Assembly: GCA_033065855.1 (NCBI GenBank)
Contig: JAVXUO010000684.1
Span: forward strand, 124,001 to 188,000
Reading direction: 5' to 3'
Source: Escallonia rubra
Lineage: Eukaryota > Streptophyta > Magnoliopsida > Escalloniales > Escalloniaceae
Length of the DNA stretch: 64,000 bases
In this document: positions 59,301 to 64,000 of the stretch, one piece after another
Layout: each line of letters opens with the position of its first letter
Numbering within the stretch: the first letter of the stretch is position 1
The notes under the pieces: model-generated
Told to the model about the DNA's origin: nothing
The model's input: the letters and a program-made list of their open reading frames with translations, nothing else
Database searches by the model: none
Program-made: the position numbers and the translations under genes

Positions 59301-59367
59301 GTCCATTGGGTCTGCGGCCGGTCACGTGCCTAGCTCACGGGCCTACCCGTGGGTTCGGGTCGTGACA
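56355..59367 (+). repeat. 5' LTR (3013 bp)
   Basis: Begins TGTAATATCCCAAACC and ends GGTCGTGACA (TG...CA). A TATA-rich stretch (56698-56720) and CTCTATAAG (56752) are candidate promoter sites. A donor-like CCG|GTGAGT at 56873 could begin an intron in the leader. Near 58620-58740 the LTR holds an internal repeat of a GGATTGTG-GCCCTAGTCAGGGGGG-type segment. Minus-strand frames of up to 218 codons are low-complexity and appear identically in both LTRs; I regard them as non-functional. Confidence 0.92.
58220..59062 (+). other. Two protein-like mini-exons inside the LTR
   Basis: Exon A (58220-58282), after a TTATTTAG acceptor, reads FDSQELGPAFEQIPEADFER. It ends at GAGCGAG|GTAAGT. Exon B (58995-59062), after TTTTCAG, continues in the same frame as GEHLDEPQCYEGNENEVAGDAH (split as GEHLDEPQCYEG and NENEVAGDAH) to a TAG stop. 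The 712-base intron has consensus GT-AG ends. Both exons recur unchanged in the 3' LTR (+4751). No in-frame ATG upstream is obvious. Similar '-PEADFER/GEHLDEP' strings are, from memory, seen in other plant gypsy LTRs. Function unknown. Confidence 0.5.
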
Positions 59368-59371
59368 GAAA

Positions 59372-59383
59372 TGGTATCAGAGC
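59372..59383 (+). other. Primer-binding site (initiator Met-tRNA)
   Basis: TGGTATCAGAGC, complementary to the 3' end of initiator methionine tRNA, four bases after the 5' LTR. It primes minus-strand cDNA synthesis in many plant LTR elements. Confidence 0.92.
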
Positions 59384-61103
59384 ATTACAGTCTTGGGATA
59401 TTAGAGCTTAAGTAATGATCTCGCTGGTTAGGTTACATGATTTTGTAGACTTGTAACTAGGCTGACGAAAGTGGAAGGTAGAAATCAAAATTTGATCATT
59501 TAAAGTGAAAGTCATATGTGAGAAATTCTTTGTACTTTCGTGCACCATAGGATTGCAGTTGAAGTTGCTACTACTAAGTAGACCGTGCAAAAGAATATAC
59601 TGTGGTTTGTTATCTGAAAAGCATAGCGAAAGCATGATGATTAGGAATTTAAATATCTGGCTGAGTTGGAGTGGAGTAAGTATACTCAGTGAGCTTCGTA
59701 CTAGCTGAGTCATAACTGTTTCGAGGGCGGGTAATAATTTTCGGCTGGTTAGATTATACAATCGTAGGTTATAATCTGAGTCTTATAGTACAATGAAATA
59801 TTTTAGGTTGCGATGGACCTTACTGAAGTTGCTACTGATGTTCTTGACTCGTGTTTTGGAGACTATTAAAGCTGTTACGATTGTGAATGTTGTCTCTTGA
59901 TGTTAAAAGGCTTGTGACTTTTGAAAATGATGTTGTCTCTTGAGGTTATCAAGGGTTCCTTTTGGGATTGGTTATTTACGATTATGAATTTTCGAATTTT
60001 CGTCAGTCAAACTCTTATGAGCATAGGTCTTCAATTTAAGCATACTTCATATAAGAACAAAATTATTAAACATCAAGATCATTAGATCACATGGTTCTAG
60101 AATCGTTAGCGCGTAAATGATAATTCAAGCTCTGTAGCATCGAGTAGTATTTAAAGTTGCTTAGGCTATGACTGATGATGATGACTTACATTTCGAAAGT
60201 TTCATACCATTAAGAGAACTTACTTCGTTTGGGTGAAGCTAGATTAGATTGGTTTAGAGAAATATTTTCTAGTTGTCAAGGCTAGTTATGAATGTAGAAC
60301 CTTTGGGACTTTTGGAATGTTACGAAAACTCTCGAAGTTCCGCAAGTGTTAAAGTGTAAGTGATGACCTAGTAAGTTCGAGCTAAGTATTAAGATTTGAA
60401 TGGAAATAATGACGTTTGATATTCATTGGTGATAAATTTTGGTGCGGAGATTAGGCATTGCTTGAATTTTATGTTGGTTGCTATATATCCGAGTTATAGC
60501 AAAAATGTCTGGATGTTGTAAGTATAATGAAATTTGAGGTCGAAATTCTTTTAATGGGAGACAATGTGATACCCTGGTCTCAAATTGGTCTTATGGTTGA
60601 TTTTGATGAATACACTTGATGCTCTAGAAATTTGATCACTTTGTGAGACTTCAAGGTTTAACGATGATTTAATTGTATAAATGGAGAAATGTAGAGTTAG
60701 CATTTACAACTGGCGAAGGTTCTAATTTAAGATCATTAATCTAAGACGTATTTTTGGTTGGTGAATTGAAGTGAAGTTAAAGTTAAGTGTTATGATGGGG
60801 GATGAGATCAGACACCATTAAGTGCAGAAATCTAGTAACACAAAGTTTCGAGGTACGGATTATTAGTGGATTAAAGTGTGTTAAATGCATATCACACATT
60901 TTGTGCTTTAAGGTCTTCGGGTGCATGTACTTATCAAGTCGCTTGAAATAATATCCGAGTTTGATTGTGAACTCTTTAGATAGATTTAGTCGTGTAAGCA
61001 CTTGAGGTGTTATGTCGATGGGTATCTGATATCAAACATGATTAAGATCAGCTCTGCAAGGAACACCAAATTTCGAGGACGAAATTTCTTTAAGGATGAG
61101 AAT
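59384..61103 (+). other. Non-coding interior of the LTR element
   Basis: About 1.7 kb, AT-rich, with no open frame above ~117 codons and no recognised retroelement domain. At 60535-60574 it contains TTGAGGTCGAAATTCTTTTA, GGGAGACAA and then TGTGATACCC. This looks like another element's polypurine tract running into the start of its LTR (TG at 60565), so the interior is probably composite. Confidence 0.65.
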
Positions 61104-64000
61104 TGTAATATCCCAAACCTATGGTTAGCCGGTTATTATTACTTTAGAGACATTTTTATAGTTAGCGACGACACTTTTAACTTAACATCAGTATTTTAAT
61201 TAGCGACTTATAGCAACAATAATTTTTACTGAACATCAATGTATTTTCTTAACAACTTTTAGCGGCGATTATAGTAGCGGGTTGGGTAACACCGTAAAAA
61301 GTTTCTTAAACACATAGAAGTTTCAAAGTAAACTCTTTGGGCCTTTTAAAAAAAAAAAAAAAGGTTCGGGTAGACTGCGTTTAATTAGCAAATTAAGAAG
61401 GGAGGGGGGTTTTAATTGTAAATTTCAGCCTAGGGTTTTCTACCATGGATATATATACACATATATTATTACTAGGGTCAGCCGACCCTAGTCTTTCATA
61501 GTCTCTATAAGCAGCCGCATCAAGATTTGTTCCTGCTATTCTGGAGCTCGGTCGAGAGGGAAAAAGGGACGCTAAGAAAAAGAAGGAAGCAGGCAACCTT
61601 GCGGAAGATCGAGTCATCCTTCCGGTGAGTTTTCTTTGAATATACAGAGCTACATAAATATACATTTTGGTGTGTAAACTATATGGGTTTAGAGTGTCAT
61701 AGGCTGTTGTCGTGGTGGATGTTATATATAGTATGCATGAGTCTTGTAAATTCCGTTGACGTGAGAAGATTGTGGGTGTTAGTGTGCGAAGGAGAAGAAG
61801 AAGGAAGGCAGCGCGACTGCCGTGCGTGGTGGCGCTGTTAATGATCGTATGGTATGAACAAAGGGAAATAGGAGAAAAGGGGGAGGCTGCCAGTGGGGCT
61901 GAATTGCAGTAGTAGTGCTGTGTTTGTGGCGTGTGAGAATTCAGGGAAAAGGGGAAGGGAAACGGCTGTAGGACAGCTTGTGCGGCGCGGTATCGTTGGA
62001 GTGTGGGCTGCCGTAAGTAAATACTCTGGCGCAGCCGCGATTTTGCCAAAGGAAAACATGAGGACAGCCATGTAGAGGTGAAGGAGGGGCTCCCAAAACA
62101 GCCCCATATGTGTTTGTTCGGGTGGATGAATGTGTGTTCATGCTGTGGGTATATGTGTGCGTGGAGTTATGCCGAAAACGCAGATCACAAACCAAGGGTT
62201 TATGTATTTTATAGATGGGTAAGGATAATAGTGGCAAGGTTAGTGTATGGATTAATGGATCTACAAAGGATTATATACATGTGTGAGCCTTACGCATGAA
62301 ATCTGTGGGAATAATGTGGATAAAGAAAGGTGCTGGGCTGGTATGAAGAAGAAGATGTTGCACGGAAAGAGGGAAAAGCTGTGGTTTTAAATTGGACTTC
62401 AAAGTGTCGCTAAAAAGCTATCTTATTCCAGCAGTCTCTTTCGAATTTTTAAAATATTTTAGAATATTATTTGGACAAAACTCAAAGAAGTAACTTATGT
62501 TAATTTTGCAAGATCTACACACAGTAAAAATTTCAGATGTTTCGGAGCTCGATAATCATGCTAAGTAATTTTATTCATAAAAGAGATTTCGGTGCATTTT
62601 TTTAAATAGTAAATTAAGTTATTAAATTATGATACTTTTATAATAGTTTTACGTAGCTATGATAATGTATATTCCAGAATTGCAAAAGTTTTGAAAGTCG
62701 TTTGCTATTTTTAGCGTTCTTAGTAGTGTAGCGCCCGAACGGATATAGCGTAACGCTTTATTACCAGTATAGTTATTAAATTATTTCTAATGACTCTTTT
62801 AGGTTGTATCTGGGTGGATAAGGTACTTTAGGCATTGGGGGCAAATAGGTAATTATACATAAGTCAGGGGACGGTTGGGTAAAATTTTACTCATCTAAAA
62901 GAAAACTAATACCTAATACTTAGGTGTGCTCGAGCGTTAATGAATGACATTTGTATGATTTGTTATTTAGGTTTTGATAGTCAAGAGTTAGGGCCGGCAT
63001 TTGAGCAAATACCTGAAGCGGATTTTGAGCGAGGTAAGTACTCCTGCCATATTCCTCCGTATACCCTATTTTCCGTTTATGTATATGTATGAATGAATTG
63101 TTCAAATTATAAGTTTTAAAGCCTTTTACATGCTACTGTTTTTGTGTAAATTGTTGATGAGAAAATGCATAAAAAAATGCCATGGAATGTTTTCTATGAG
63201 TAGTGTGTTAAAGTTGGCTTATGTTGAATGAGACGGTATTTCTGGCTCGGTTGTTGCGCCCCATATCCATGGGGGAAAGTTGGATTGTTGGGTCCTGGTC
63301 AACGGGACGATACGTTGACGCACAGTACTGTTGCTCGTGGTGCGCCATTGCGTCCACATATGTATCCCGGATGAAGGAGGGATTGTGTGCCCTAGTCAGG
63401 GGGGCGCATACCCTGACCAAATAATGTTCATCCCAGGTGATGTAGGGATTGTGGGCCCTAGTCAGGGGGGAACGTACGCTGACCGCAACATACCCATGTT
63501 ATGATGAACTGTGATAGTTGTTAATAAGCCTACTTGATGTCATACTTCGTTTCTGAGAATCTTGGATGAATTGCTTTCAAAAAGTCTATATATGTATAGT
63601 ATCTCTTGTGAAAATGTTTACCAGTTTTAAATTGAAGAAAACCGTGGCATGTTTCATGTTTTTATGAATCCCAAAATCTATTTTAGGGATATGGTATGTG
63701 TACTTACTGGGCCCCAAGCTCACCCCTTTTTATAAATGTTTTCAGGTGAACACCTAGATGAACCTCAGTGCTATGAGGGTAATGAAAATGAAGTCGCGGG
63801 AGATGCTCATTAGGACGTTTGTTTAAGCCCTCAAGAAATTGTAGAACCGCCAGTTATTTATTTGAATTGTCCGTAGCTTGATTTCAGGAATTTTTCTTTA
63901 AAATAAATACTATCAGTTTTTATGGAGGAATTAAGTGGAGGTAATATTGAAAAGAGTTGTAAGGACATCTTTAGAAGTCATGTTATGGTTAATGTATGAT
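61104..64000 (+). repeat. 3' LTR, truncated by the window edge
   Basis: Direct repeat of 56355-59249. The differences I saw are the A-run at ~56599 (13 A versus 15 A at ~61348) and one substitution (A at 57341, C at 62092). About 118 more bases are expected beyond the window. Confidence 0.92.

Larger units (their letters stand above)
56355..64000 (+). mobile_element. Large non-autonomous LTR retrotransposon (LARD-like), 3' end beyond window
   Basis: Two direct LTRs (56355-59367 and from 61104) enclose only ~1.74 kb. The PBS TGGTATCAGAGC, complementary to initiator Met-tRNA, lies five bases after the first LTR. A purine-rich stretch (AAGGATGAGAA, 61092-61102) precedes the second. The interior has no gag, protease, RT, RNase H or integrase that I can see, so movement would need proteins from another element. 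The wording around the second LTR's start (TTTCGAGGACGAAATTTCTT) and the LTR end (TCGTGACA) resemble Ty3/gypsy chromovirus elements of the Tekay/Del type. LTRs this long with a short non-coding interior fit a LARD. The LTRs are nearly identical, so the insertion is young. The 5-bp upstream flank CATAC (56350-56354) is the expected target duplication, but its partner lies outside the window. Confidence 0.9.

Overview
This window is nuclear DNA from a flowering plant, most likely a eudicot. It has long AT-rich non-coding stretches and widely spaced genes with many GT-AG introns. The transposon families are typically plant ones: Mutator-like, hAT and CACTA-like DNA elements, L1-type LINEs, a TRIM, tRNA-derived SINEs and a Ty3/gypsy-like LTR element. 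I cannot name the species. Nothing bacterial, organellar or viral stands out.

Layout. 1-4.6 kb: repeat-rich DNA on which a small, apparently intact two-exon B3-domain gene (minus strand) lies between two arrays of a 23-bp palindrome, next to a frameshifted FAR1-related pseudogene. 4.7-6.5 kb: a decayed gypsy RNase H fragment and a hAT element. 7.8-19.4 kb (+): a complete 13-exon gene for a XEG113-type extensin arabinosyltransferase (625 aa). Its introns hold a hAT element, a TRIM and several MITEs, and one intron uses a GC donor. 21.0-23.9 kb (+): a single-exon PLS/E-class pentatricopeptide repeat gene. 24.0-34.5 kb: LINE debris, including a long decayed minus-strand L1-type element that still shows ORF1, endonuclease, reverse transcriptase and zinc-knuckle parts. 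35.7-45.35 kb (minus): a complete 11-exon gene for ABCE/RLI, the ribosome-recycling ATPase (605 aa), with hAT elements in introns 1 and 9. 45.4-56.3 kb: no host gene; nested TEs, two long-TIR Mutator-like elements with 9-bp target duplications, and a 1.45-kb tandem duplication. 56.35 kb to the end: a large non-autonomous LTR retrotransposon with ~3.0-kb, almost identical LTRs, the second cut by the window edge.

The three clear host genes do not form a pathway: one glycosylates cell-wall extensins in the Golgi, one probably acts in organellar RNA processing, and one works in cytosolic ribosome recycling and translation initiation. The PPR and ABCE genes are neighbours here, as I recall them (At4g19220, At4g19210) being in Arabidopsis, so this part is probably conserved synteny stretched by LINE insertions. 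Exon boundaries were assigned by hand from splice signals, reading-frame continuity and family knowledge. Every exon set sums to an uninterrupted frame.
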